A DNA stretch of 64,000 nucleotides from NCBI GenBank assembly GCA_035048815.1, contig JAUCBN010000039.1:627501-691500 (forward strand). Direction: 5' to 3'. Positions 37,828-49,600 of this stretch are shown piece by piece. This DNA comes from Abelmoschus esculentus (taxonomy: Eukaryota; Streptophyta; Magnoliopsida; Malvales; Malvaceae). Position 1 is the stretch's first letter. The number at the start of each line of letters is the position of its first letter. Under the pieces are notes generated by a model, which saw nothing but the letters and a program-made list of their open reading frames with translations, made no database searches and had not been told where the DNA came from. Position numbers and translations under genes: made by a program.

Positions 37828-39432
37828 TCAAGCATCAATCTTCCTAGCCACGAGGATAAGATCGTTTTTCTTGTGCGTAGTAAGCCCCGGTAAGGTATCT
37901 AAGTCTAAGTCTTTGGCATTCATTCCTGATGGCATCTCCCAATCAAACTTGTACAGAAGATTAGCAAGGGTTAGCTCCACTGTTGCAATTCCCATACGCA
38001 TTCCAGGACAGATCCTTCTTCCCGCACCGAATGGTGTGAGCTCAAAGTCTTGTCCTTTGTAGTCGATAGAGCTGCCGATGAATCTTTCGGGACAAAACTC
38101 ATCCGGGTTTTCCCAAGTTTCAGGGTCTCTTCCTATTGCCCATGTATTCACATGGACTAAGCTTTTTGCAGGTACTTCATACCCACCTATGTTGCACTTT
38201 CGAAGTGTTTCTCGTGGTAGTAACAATGGAGCTATTGGTTGCAATCTGTACGTTTCTTTTATCACAGCTTTTAGGTAGGTTAGACTTTGAATGTCATCTT
38301 CGTTTAGAAACTCTCTTTTTCCAATCAAACCCCTCACTTCATCTTGACTTTTCTTCAAACATTTAGGGTTTTTCATCAGGAAGTTCATAACCCATATTAC
38401 AGTCGCCGCTGGTGTGTCTGTTCCAGCGATGAATACATTCTGCAGCAGAAATGAAAAAGAAAAAACACAAGGTTATATATACATATAGATTGTGGAGTTA
38501 AAAAATGAATTAAAGATGAAGATATTGAATGGAGATATGATTACCATAAGAATAGCTTTGATGTGATCTATGGTGAGATCAAATGTAAAGTCTCTATCCT
38601 TCCATATTTGTAGTAACACATCGATTATATCTTCTTGTGCTGATTTTGGTCTGTTTGGATCAAGATGTTCATCAATGAGTTCTTGATAGAACATATCAAG
38701 TTCTTTAAAAGTCTTCTCGAGACGATAGTGAAATCCTGTGAGTCTATCGACCAGACCCATGAAAGGAAAATAGTCAGAAAAGCTAAAGCTTGATAACATG
38801 GCTTGACTTTCGTTAAGCAACCCATGGAACCTGCTTCTTTCAGCTCCTTCTTCGGCATACCTTTTGCCGAACCCCACTCTACAGATTATTGTATTGGAAA
38901 GGCACACCAGTGCCTCACTCAAGTTGACAGGCTTAGAATCAAGAGACAACTGGCTTATTTTTTCTATGAGGCGACCAACTTCATCTTCTCGGATGGGACG
39001 ATATTGTTGCACTCTGCTAAAGAAATGTACAATACAAAGTTTCCTGATCTCCCTCCAGTAGGAATCGTAGGGTGTAAAGGCCAAGTCTAAGGCATTGTAA
39101 GATAATCTACGGAGACCACGTTGATCAGGCCTGCTGCAGAAGTCGAGGTCATGTGTTTTCAGAACCTCTTTAGCCATTTTTGCCGAAGAAGCTACAATGA
39201 TTGGCTTACACCCGAACCTCAAGTAGAGGAGATCAGAACCATACTTTTGAGAAAGTTTCCAAAGGAAAATGTGAGGAGATGAGTTATCAAACAACTTCAT
39301 GTGTAAATGACCGATCAAAGGAAGAGCAGGTGGTGTAGGAGGAAGCTTACCACCATGGTTGCCATGTTTTAAGAGAAAGAAGAGGAAGAAGGGGAGAGGC
39401 AGAAGAAAGATGAGAAAGAGTAGTATTGACAT
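37828..39432 (-). CDS. Cytochrome P450, CYP71 clan, copy C
   Basis: 499 residues, from exons 39432-38545 and 38439-37828 in transcript order; the intron is 105 bp. N-terminal anchor and proline hinge are as in copies A and B. The I-helix reads AGTDTPAATVIW, with Pro at the position that is normally Thr or Ser just after the oxygen-activating Thr. KETYRLQP (ExxR), FCPERF and the haem loop PFGAGRRICPG are intact. Copies B and C share DLAFTPY near the B-C loop, while A has DVTFSPY. A TATA-like element lies at about 39488-39496. The Pro may perturb the I-helix kink, so activity is less certain than for B. Confidence 0.92.
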
Positions 39433-41683
39433 TCTGATATTCTAATCAGTAATCACTGTGTGTTAAAAGTTGAGAGGATCCTTGCCATTTATATAATAAG
39501 CTAATAATCAGAGAGCTGTGTTGTCCCTTTTCATATCTTATTTTAATTTAAATTTATTTAATATATTTATTTAATAAGTTTAATGATATAATTAACGAGT
39601 TTTATAGCTAGTTAGTTACTAGTATAGTTTACTCAAAGTTTAATTTAAAATTTAAAGTTAGAGGTTAGGTTTATGAAATTAGAAATATAGTATATTTTTG
39701 AGTTATAGTTTAAATTTTAAAATTTAAGATTAAAGGTTAAATTTTTTAATATTAAGTATAAAAAAATATTAAAAAAATAAAGAATTTTTGTCCCAATATT
39801 CCATTGCTGACGTTACTCCTTCAATAAATTAATAGTTTTTTTTTTAAAGTAAATTAATAGGTATTAACTTGTTTTAATTGGGAAAGGATTTCCATAGTTT
39901 CACGGCGTTGTCGGATTTTAATTAGGGAAAGGATCCGAACCAGGTCGAGTAAGATTAATGAGAGAGGAAGTTATTTAAATTGAAATTTATTAAAGATTTA
40001 TTAAACAGATAATTGAGAGATAAAAGTTTATCTTTCTATAATTAGTGAATAATTGATAATAGATAACGAATTATATTAATTTATTTAATTAATCGATTAT
40101 ATAAAAATGTTTTAAAAAATTATTTTATAAACGTGATCAAATATCGTTATATTAAAAAAATTTAAAAACTCAATAAATAATAATAAAATATTTAAAATAA
40201 ATTTTAATTATAATTTTCTATTTACCAAACATTTAAACTTATAAAATTTTTTATTAAACTTTTAAAAATTATTTAAAATTTTCATAATGATTCACAAAGT
40301 CGTGTCATAAATCTTGTGGTGCTCCATGTGATAATTAAGATGTTATCATGAAGAAAAGTAGGGAGCTACCAGGCTAGGCTATAAAATAGCATAATGACTA
40401 ATGAGCGATCGTTTAAAACCCAATTAATTAAAGGTTTAAAGAAGATGATTACTTTTATTTTAATTTTTTAATATATTAAATAAATTAATTATTAATAATC
40501 AATTAGTTTAGTGTGATAAGATACTTAATTTTTTATCTAAGATTCAGATTTTAACTTTATGAATGGAATAATTTAGTTTGGCAGGTTTACCTCCTAATTA
40601 TTTTATGATATTTAATATTAATTAATCAATCAATAAATTAAATATCAATAGATAAACAAAAATAAAAAATAACTCTCTTTCTTAATTTTTTAATTATTTT
40701 CGGAACTCAAAATTTATTTATTATAAATTTATATGTCTTTTTATTTTTTATCTAACGATAAAAAATAATATAATATTTTAAAAAAATTATATCTATGGTT
40801 CAAAATCAAGCTAAATATTATTCTCAGTTGCCTACAATTCAATTATTTTAAATTCTCTTAACAAAACAATAAAAATAATATATTTATAAAAAAATTTAAT
40901 CATATTTCTATAATTTATAATGTTTCTGTAATAATTCATTTTTTAGTTTCCCAAGATACATCTAATTTATAATATTTGTTTTAACTTTTTAATTTATAAT
41001 ATTTGTTATGGTAAAAATGAATGTGGGTATATAATCTAATTTTATCGTGTATTTTATTTTTTTTAATTAAAAAAATATTAAAGATGATAGACCTACGATC
41101 CAACTCCAGCCTAAATATTATTCAAAATCAATTTTTTTAATTCAACTTTAATTATTTTAATTAGATTATATAAATATTATTTAAATTCAAAACCTTTTTA
41201 ATCAAACTTTAAATATATTATAAAAATATATTATTTAAAAAAACTAAAAAATATCCTATTTTAAAAATTAATACAATATTTATACAAATTTTTCCATTCA
41301 CCCTTTTCCCCAAAACATTTCCTTTTTCGTCTTCAACTCTCTTCTCCAAAATTTATTTTTTTTAAACCGAACAATTATATTATGGATAATTTCTACCACG
41401 TGTTCAAAAAATTATTTTAAATTATATCTTCTCTCATAAATATTTTTAGATTCGACATTATATATAAACTTATAATTAGAAAATCGTGTTGGGGATTTCA
41501 TAGCGTTTATTCTGGTAATAAAGTATATTTTCATTAAATATAGAGTGATGTACCATTTTTGTCGAGAGTGTTTTCTAGTCGATTTTAAACTCACCCAAGG
41601 AGATAAGAACTTAGCTTAATTGTTTGGGATGGAAATCTTTAAACTCTTTTAAGTACGTTATTAATTATTGGCAAAATTACTTC
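39433..41683. other. AT-rich upstream region of P450 copy C
   Basis: 39870-40130 is the block shared with the copy A flank. 40289-40372 is the empty-site and repeated-block paralogue of 36421-36690. From 40400 to 41680 the sequence is AT-rich with no supported gene. Confidence 0.5.
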
Positions 41684-42001
41684 AATATTGAACATGGGAA
41701 AAAAGATTTTCCAAACTATTGAACATGTGTTTTTATTTCCAGAAATATTAAAGAAGAAACAGTGAAGGTAAAGTCGGATCCTTTAGATGCCGACTTTGAA
41801 CAGTGTTTCAAAAACTATTCTGCATATTCACGTGAAACAGCCTCAAAGTCGACACCTCCTGCTGTCGTTTTCCCTTGTTGCACTGTTTAAAGTCGGCATC
41901 TAAAGAATCCGACTTCACTTTTACTATTCCTTCTTCAATATTTTTGAAAATAAAAACCTATGTTCAATAGTTTGGGAAATCTTTTTCCCATATTCAATAT
42001 T
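41684..42001. mobile_element. MITE with ~120-bp terminal inverted repeats
   Basis: The left arm, about 41684-41805, and the reverse complement of 41881-42001 align over almost their full length. Shared strings include ttccaaactattgaacat, cttttagatgccgacttt-like sequence and aaacagtg. The ~75-bp centre is unique. As RNA it would fold into a very long, nearly paired hairpin. It ends directly where readable LINE sequence begins. Confidence 0.85.
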
Positions 42002-43487
42002 AAATGTTATTAGGAACAATTTTTCACCATCGGATGCGGGAAAGATTCTTTGTATGCAGCTTCCCAATTATCCGGAAAGTGACTTACGAACATGGAGAAT
42101 TGATAAATTCGAAAATTATTCTTTAAGAAGTGGATATAAATTATTATGTGGTGAGGATGTCTCTGCTACGATTTTAAATTCTCAAAATCACCAATTATCA
42201 GCAAAAGTTTTCGGCAAACTTTGGTCGCTTAAATTACCAGAGAAGATCAAGATCACGTGTTGGAGATTTCTTAAAAATTATCTACCTACTTCAATGAACT
42301 TATACAGTAGAAGATTACCGGTGTCCTTGGATTGTTATCTCTGTTCCGAAACTCATGAGTCTAACTACCATATTCTCGGTGATTGCTCTTTTGCCTCGCA
42401 GGTTTTTGATGCTCTCCATATTAATATTCCAAATGTACTTGTGGATCAACAATGACTGCAATGGTTAGGTAATTTATTTGAGAACCTAACTCAAGAAAAA
42501 TTTTGTTTATTAAATGTAGCAATATGGGATCTTTGGACCTTTCGAAACAAAAAATTACATGAGAATAAAGTTCAATCCCATAATGATCTAACCAACTTCA
42601 TTCGAAACTATTTGGCTGAATTCAGTGCTGCAAATACACATAGAGCTTTGGAATCGCAAAGAACACATCAAGCTAGATGGACTCCTCCTCCTATCGGATA
42701 CTTCTAAAAACTCAATTGCAGGGATTATTATTAGAGATTCAGAGGGACTTATTATGGCAGCAAGCACTTACCCAAGTTGGTTCATCTCAAGCCCGAAAAT
42801 CGCTGAAGCCATGACATGTGATTTAGCTTTAGTGTTTGCCCGAGATCTTGGTCTTAGAAGAATCGTTGTTGAAGGGGACTCGATTAATGTCATCAACAAA
42901 ACCAATAGTCCTGCAGTTGATCTCTCAAAAACATTTGGATTAACTAAAAATATCAAAAGAAGGAGGCGTGATTTTGAGGAAATTATATTCACACATACTC
43001 GACGTTATCAGAACGAAGCAACACATATCTTGGCGAAAGAAGGGCGTTGCTTAAATTTTCAAAAAGTTTGGATTGAAGAAGCGCCGACAACTGTGGAATA
43101 CATTGCTCAGTCAGATCAGAAGTAGTTCACTTCAAATAATTATGAAAAGAATTGTTGAAGGAATCACTTCTTGAAAGCTTAATCAATATGGATACTTATT
43201 CGTATAACAAATCCAATTTCTTTCACCATCGTCTGTTTGTCATCGATTTATCTTGCTCTTGATTCAGAGGGTTGTTTCAAGATGATGATTGCTGGTAGTT
43301 TTGAAGAAGTTTTTTTTTTCTTGGCTTGGTTTTTGTACTTCTTTCTTTTGCTTTCTTGATATTGTTCTTTTGTGTGTTTTTGTGTTTTATTTTTGTTTTG
43401 GATGCTTAAAGAAATTTTTTGTAACCTTCTTTTTTATTAATAATGTTAAACCACCATTCTTCAAAATATATATATATATATATTTAA
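42002..43487 (+). pseudogene. LINE 3' remnant: zf-RVT and RNase H-like domains
   Basis: Decayed end of a plant non-LTR retrotransposon. About 42004-42455 encodes a zinc-binding reverse-transcriptase tail (WSLKLPEKIKITCWRF, YLCSETHESNYHILGDC). It is interrupted by TGA at 42453-42455, but the same frame continues with LQWLGNLFENL, WDLWTFRNKKLH and WTPPPIGYF. A frame change and loss of the usual FDAS region follow near 42705. The RNase H-like part then reads GIIIRDSEGLIMAAS, VEGDSINVINK and ATHILAKEGR, and stops at 43125. 43126-43465 is a T-rich 3'UTR ending aaaccaccattcttcaaa, followed by (AT)n at 43466-43485. Upstream RT and endonuclease are missing, so it is a 5'-truncated dead copy. Confidence 0.85.
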
Positions 43488-44240
43488 GGGATGATGATTT
43501 TTGTTCACTTGTTTGAACCTTTTATGAAAGCATGATGTAAACCCAACGTTTTTAAATCGATTTAAAATGATTTTAAAAAATATAATAAAAATGTTTTGTC
43601 CGTTTTTATATTTCTTATTAAAAAAATTTAAAATTAAAATTTAAACTCTTTTTATAGTTTTTATATCCTAAATTCTAAACTTTACATCCTAAAATACATC
43701 ATATTCTTAATTTTTCACATCTTAAATCTTAAACATGCATCTTAAAAAAATACATCATACTTTTCATTTTTTAAATCCTAGGTTTGCAAGTTTTGGTGTC
43801 TCACAATTGTTATTTTTACCGGAGAATGACCCTAAGCTAACATAAGAGTATGCAGTAATAAAGATGGATATATAATTTTATATTAGAAATATAAATTATT
43901 AAAAATTTATATTAAAAAATTTAAAGATCTTAAATTAATAATTTTTAATCGGTGTAATTTTAAATCATAGATAAAAATATAAAAAATACATAAGCTACTT
44001 AGTTTTTCAAATTATGTATAGGAATTTTCTATTTTTTGAGGATGTTGAAGATCATACGTTGTTTTTATGCTTGAGAGCTTTGGAGGTGTTGTCTTACCTT
44101 GCAATAGGATCTTATTCACGTGCACACTTCACGTGACTTTCATCATGCGTTGGAATGGACTAAAACACCCCTACTTTGTATATCCTCTCTCCCAAATTTG
44201 GCTTAACAAGGCCGTACAGAGTACAGGCCTACACTTCCTA
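43488..44240. other. Intergenic region upstream of the GGCT-like gene
   Basis: AT-rich, no supported gene. 44100-44240 should contain the promoter and leader; an in-frame ATG at 44067 would extend the protein by 58 residues without family support. Confidence 0.45.
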
Positions 44241-46254
44241 ATGTCCAATTCGCTCTCTCTTTCTCTCCCTCTGTCATTTCCATCACCGCTCTCGAACATT
44301 CGCGCATTTACTTTACGCGCCGCCGTCCCAACTCAGACTACCTTCTCGATTCCATCATCTTCTTCTATTCTTCATCGTAGATTCCTCCGGATACCTTCTC
44401 CGGTAATGAACACCACCACGGAACTCGCTGCGATTCAACGGGAGCTGTGTCAACTCGATGAGTTGTCCGATTTCGAAAAGCTTCTATCACCGAGTGGTCA
44501 CATATCTATCTGCGGCTTCGGTTCCCTCCTCTCCGGTAGGTACAGTAAGCTAATCTTCCAACTTGATCTTATTGATGATTATCATCATGATTCATTGATC
44601 ATCGCTTGATTGAGATCAGAAAGGAGCGCGCGAAGTACGTTTCCAAATCTATTAAACTTCAGAGTTGCGAAATTGAAAGGATTTAGGCGTGTCTTCGCTC
44701 ACGTCGCTCCAATTTTCTTCGACCGTGGAATCGCCAAGCCAGAAACTAAGGTTATGTTTGGATACTGAGAATTCAATGGAAAAGAATAGCCGTTTCCTAC
44801 TTATTTGGAACTTTGATTTGAAAATGCTTATTTATTTGATCTATGTTTTAAGATGAATTTGAAGTTTTTATTATTATTTTTATTTCAGGAGATATCAAGC
44901 TTAAGTGTAGAACCTTGGGAGGGAGAGACTCTAATTGTTACCGTTTTTGAGATTCAAAAATCAGAGGTAATGCTTTTCCATTTCAAAATATTTGAAATCC
45001 GAGATAAAGATTTCAATTCTTAGCTGAGATATACTTCCATTGCTCTGAAAAATTAGATTCCAGCTTTTATTGAAAGAGAACTCGAGTTCCGATTTCTAGC
45101 TGTAAGTTTCTTCCTACTTGATTTCCTGCTAATTGGCTATCCATCTATTGCTTTTGTGGATGTTGAGGATTGGTTTGTTTGTTTTATAGGTCTTGCCTGA
45201 AACACTTGATGGAGAGCCGTTTGCCAATCCAGCTGTGTGTGAAATTTGATTAATTTACCTTGTATTTAAACACACATATCTGATATATACACCGACTTGG
45301 TTACAGAGATATGATCCTCCAAAATACATAGAAAAATTAAACGTATTTATGTCAAACATTATTCAGTATTTGACACTCATACACACACGAGTTCAAGTAA
45401 CATTGCTCATGTCTTTCTTCTGAAAGGGTTATAGTTTTTGTTTATATTTGCTTGGAAATTGGAATATTAATGCAGGTGCTTTGTGGTCGTTACAGTGATG
45501 AGGAATTCTTTCAAATTAGATGCAAAGGTTAGGGTTTTCTTAAGGTTTATTGGCTTTGTGATTCTGAGTGAAAGAATTTATGATTTGTGTTTGTAGCAAA
45601 AGTTTATGCCTTTTGTGCAGGAAGTAAGGACATTTATTTCCAGCATTATGGTCGATGCAACATTGAGAAAATTTGGCGAGATGATATCTTGCCATGCCGT
45701 GTATATCTTAGACACTGGTATGTACTAATTTTATATTTAATGCACGTCTTATGCTATTGTCCTACATTGTAGGAAGAAAGCTATGTTGTTCCGATACTTC
45801 ATTTTTCTTAAAAGCATGTGAAGAATGCATAACATGTTCCTTCTAGATTCGTAGTCGTTAATAAGCTATCAAATTTGACTCTTCATTTCTTTTTTTCTGT
45901 GTGGTTTGATACTTTGATCGATGCATCTCTTCAAGTTGTATTATTTAGAAGTCATTCATGAATTCCCAATGCTACCGAGTTTTTTACTAGGAAGCATTGA
46001 AATGTTCGATTTGTTCTTTCCTGGTGCTTTGTATACTTGGGCTAGAATTATTTTGGATAAACTGAGTAATAGCTTTGTTGTACTTCAGTGTATTGGCAGC
46101 TAAGAATCTCGGTGATATTGCTTACAACAACTTTCTGGATCATACTTTCCTCGGAGACCGAATGACTACAATCCGAACATATTTGTCGACAACAGGCTCA
46201 GGCATCATGGAAGAGGAGCCTCCTGAATCTCTGAAGTCTCGCTACGGTGGCTGA
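44241..46254 (+). CDS. Gamma-glutamylcyclotransferase-like protein, probably plastid-targeted
   Basis: Eight exons (44241-44535, 44620-44750, 44889-44966, 45057-45101, 45190-45234, 45476-45527, 45621-45717, 46089-46254) give 302 residues. ICGFGSLLSERS resembles the YGSL-type substrate loop of the GGCT/ChaC fold, and KLKGFRRVFAH matches the following strand. The rest (FEIQKSEIPAFIERELEFRF, then GRCNIEKIWRDDILPCRVYL) is conserved-looking, but I recognise no active site with certainty. From the ATG at 44241 the first ~55 residues are Ser/Leu/Arg-rich and resemble a chloroplast transit peptide. Starting at the in-frame ATG 44406 (MNTTTELAAIQREL) would give a cytosolic form. Both ATGs are in frame. 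Assignment to the GGCT-like fold is moderate; enzymatic activity is unproven. Confidence 0.8.
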
Positions 46255-46616
46255 TATTATTGCCAAATTGACTGGTTATCCTCTTGACGTTTCTATCGTT
46301 ATCCTCCTGAATAATTATTTGCCTTGTCTCGAGACTTTTAATCTTCAAAGAAAAACACCATTATTGTTTTGCTATAATAATAATTTGACGATTTTCATTC
46401 GATTTATTGAGTAAATACTTTGATAGAATCGCATAAATATGAGTTAATTCGATGCAACATTTACAATTACAAGTCTCGGGTTTCCTTGTTCTCAAATTAC
46501 AATCTCACTTGTACTGTCACCAAAATACTTAAATTTGACTACAAATAGGAAAATCAGTACTATAATTCCTTCAATCTTATTAAACCTCAAAGCTACAATC
46601 CTTATCCTTTTCAAGT
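46255..46616. other. Convergent 3' region between GGCT-like and lipase genes
   Basis: Contains both 3'UTRs. 46580-46616 on the minus strand looks like former lipase coding sequence pushed out of frame by a 22-bp duplication. Confidence 0.55.
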
Positions 46617-46656
46617 TCACCAATTAACAATTCCAAGTTCACCAATTAACAATTCC
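46613..46656. repeat. Perfect 22-bp tandem duplication at the lipase stop codon
   Basis: 46613-46634 and 46635-46656 are identical (aagttcaccaattaacaatt plus cc). The duplication covers the last codons of the lipase and shifts their frame. Confidence 0.93.
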
Positions 46657-49600
46657 ATCATTTTCTTATACATAGGCATGTAATGATCATTAATCATGGT
46701 TCTTGATAGCCGGATCTTACTATATAGCTCTCTAGGTGTTTCATATATACGAACAGGATGATTGTTGGACCCGTCACCATTTCTGTCACTGTCATCATCT
46801 AGGTTAGCAGAATCTGTCGAAGGTGTGGCAACAATATGCATAATTCTACCTGGAGGGTAGAATCGGTGGTTCTCCGAAGCATCTGACGAAGAAATGGGAT
46901 TACCAGTTCCTGTGGATGCTTCGGCTGCAAGTGCATCCTCCTCTTCCGTAATTTCTTTCGCAGAGGCAGATTCTTCTGCGTAGGCATGAAGATCAACTTC
47001 GCTCTCTCGCCTCTTAAGCTCTTTCTCGAGCTCATACCACAACTCACCCCCTTCGATTTCTTCTGTGGTAGATGTAGTATTAACTCCATCCATTGCAATC
47101 AAGGGTTCATCTTCATCAGTGTCGTCTTGGCCTGAACTGCCACCAGAACTACATTCCACTTTGGTTTGCATATCATTCATTGTAACCACTTCGGTCCCAA
47201 GAGCTTCAGGGCTTCCGGATGTTACCGGAGCTTCAATCGTATCATCCCCTTTAGCATTCAATCCTGAACTCACATTCCTACGACGGGGACCAATGCAAGA
47301 CCATGAGGTTAGAGACGAGCGGCTTCTTACAACAGCTTGAGCGACGTTCTGAGCACCTTGCATGACAACCTATAGTTTCAAAAAGAAAAGTATCCACCCA
47401 TCATACCACAAACCGACTGAAATCAAACAGTGTATATATAACATCCTCAGTTTCTTTTAACTAATTTATAATAAAATATGTTTTCAAATAATAAAAATCA
47501 AACGAAAGGTAGAATTTGGTTTGATTCGAATAATTATGATTTTCAATTTATAAATAAAAAATCAAATCAAATACATTTAATCATTACTTGAACTGTAATC
47601 AAACCGTAGTAAACAAAAAAATGTGCATTTGTAGAAATGTGCTTTTCGACTGTTATCAGTTTTACCTTAGTGCTGCTAGAGACTGGTCGAAGAAGCGCAC
47701 CGGCACCAGCAACCCTAGCTTTTGCAGTAGCCATTGAGGGAAGACGAGAACCCAATGCAGTAGCAGAGCGATAAACAACATTAAGAACCCTGGTCCGTTC
47801 AACTTGATCCCTCAAATCATTTAACCATGATGATGCCGTAACCTGAGGATAAGAAATTTTAAAGGCGACGAAAGGGACCATAATAGTGTAAGATTATTTG
47901 GACTTGTGTGAATGTCATTTACAAATGTGTCTCCATAAGTATGGTCAGATTTTTTAGGTTTTGATATGGAGATTTCTTGGAGGCAATTCATATGTATCTA
48001 TGTATTGAATACAAGTCTCAGCCACGTGTATTTCAGGGGGAGATGAAACATGTATTATAACCATTATAAATAATTTATTCGTAATTTGCTCCAGTGAAGA
48101 GAAACAGAAAAGTACCTCAGTACGAAGGTCATCAACTGAAGCAGCAGAGAATGTAGGCACTAAATCAGAACCATTGATAATGGTTGTAATGAAGGGCTTA
48201 CCTGATTCTGCTAAATCCCATGTCATACAGGCAGCTGCAACATTAAGACTTTTAAGCATTTAGAAAGTAGTGCAATCAGTTCCTTTTAAGAACAAGAAAA
48301 AGTCTCATCAACCATATAATCTCAGAACCTTTCACTTAAGGCAAAAAGCATATGTTACTTGGAATAGGACAGGAGTGTTGGACAAGGATGTGTGTTTAAT
48401 ACGGCCATGGTCAACTTTTGTCAAATGGGTTATTATGGAGAGGCACACCTACACTAGCTTAATATGAAACAATTAATATGTTGAATTATTTACCAGGGGC
48501 AAATGTAAAACAAGTGCTGGAGGCAAACTCTTTATGTTCCCGAAGAATGTATGTTAACAATGCTGCTGTTCCACCTCCAAGAGAATGCCCCACAATCTGA
48601 AAATATTAGATAAACTGTAAAATGTAAATACAGGCCTGCAACTTATTTCCGATCATCATATCACAAAAGTATATAATTTCAACAAAAGTAAGAAGGAAGC
48701 TACAAATAAATTCAGCAAGGCCAGACATCAAGGAACCAAAAAAGAAACCAACAATTAATTAGACATCAACAAAATATACATGATCTAATTGAGAAGAAAA
48801 GTTAGACCAATTGGACTTCGGTTCAAGGATTTTACTCACAGAATAAAGTTGAAAACAGAACAGTTAGCAATTACCTTAACTTCGTAGTCAGGACATTCAC
48901 CAAGAGCCTTGTGCAGGCATGGAACAGTGAGCTTTGCAATCCAACGAGCTGCAGCAACCATTCCACAGTGCGCATATCCTAAGACAAGGTTGCTAACCCC
49001 ACCATCATCTAAAACCGAATGGTGGAAAGGAACTATTGCACCAGTTGCTGCTGTTAGTGTATCTTTAATGCTGTGAGTGCCACGAATCAATAGAAGGAAA
49101 CACTTCGAATTTTTATCACGTATGATTGTAAAAGCTGGTTTCATGAGCTGCAATAATTATTCCAAAAATTAAATAAAAGAGATTAAAAGAACAGATACTG
49201 CACAACTATCCACAGAAACCTAAAATCCATTTATGTTAAATCAATTCAAACGTGGATGCTGACTATTGTTACTCAAACTCGTGGTATGTCATGCGAGTGC
49301 CAAATACGAGCATGTGTCAGACACAGGTATGTTATTTTTTTCTAAGTTTTCATGTATTTTAAAGGATTCTTGAAGGATCATATCCATATCTAGATTAACA
49401 TCGGTAAAAGTTAACCACCATAAAATAAATGAATGGGAGTTAACCACCAAAGAGCTATGCCAAAAATCTCTATACTATATTGACTTTGGTAAAAGTTAAA
49501 GCATTTCCAGTTTTCCACCAGGACAAGGAATAGGAGTTCAGTGTGGATACGAAAGCCACATCAAGAACAACAAGAGATGCTCCCTTGGTTCTCAACTTCC

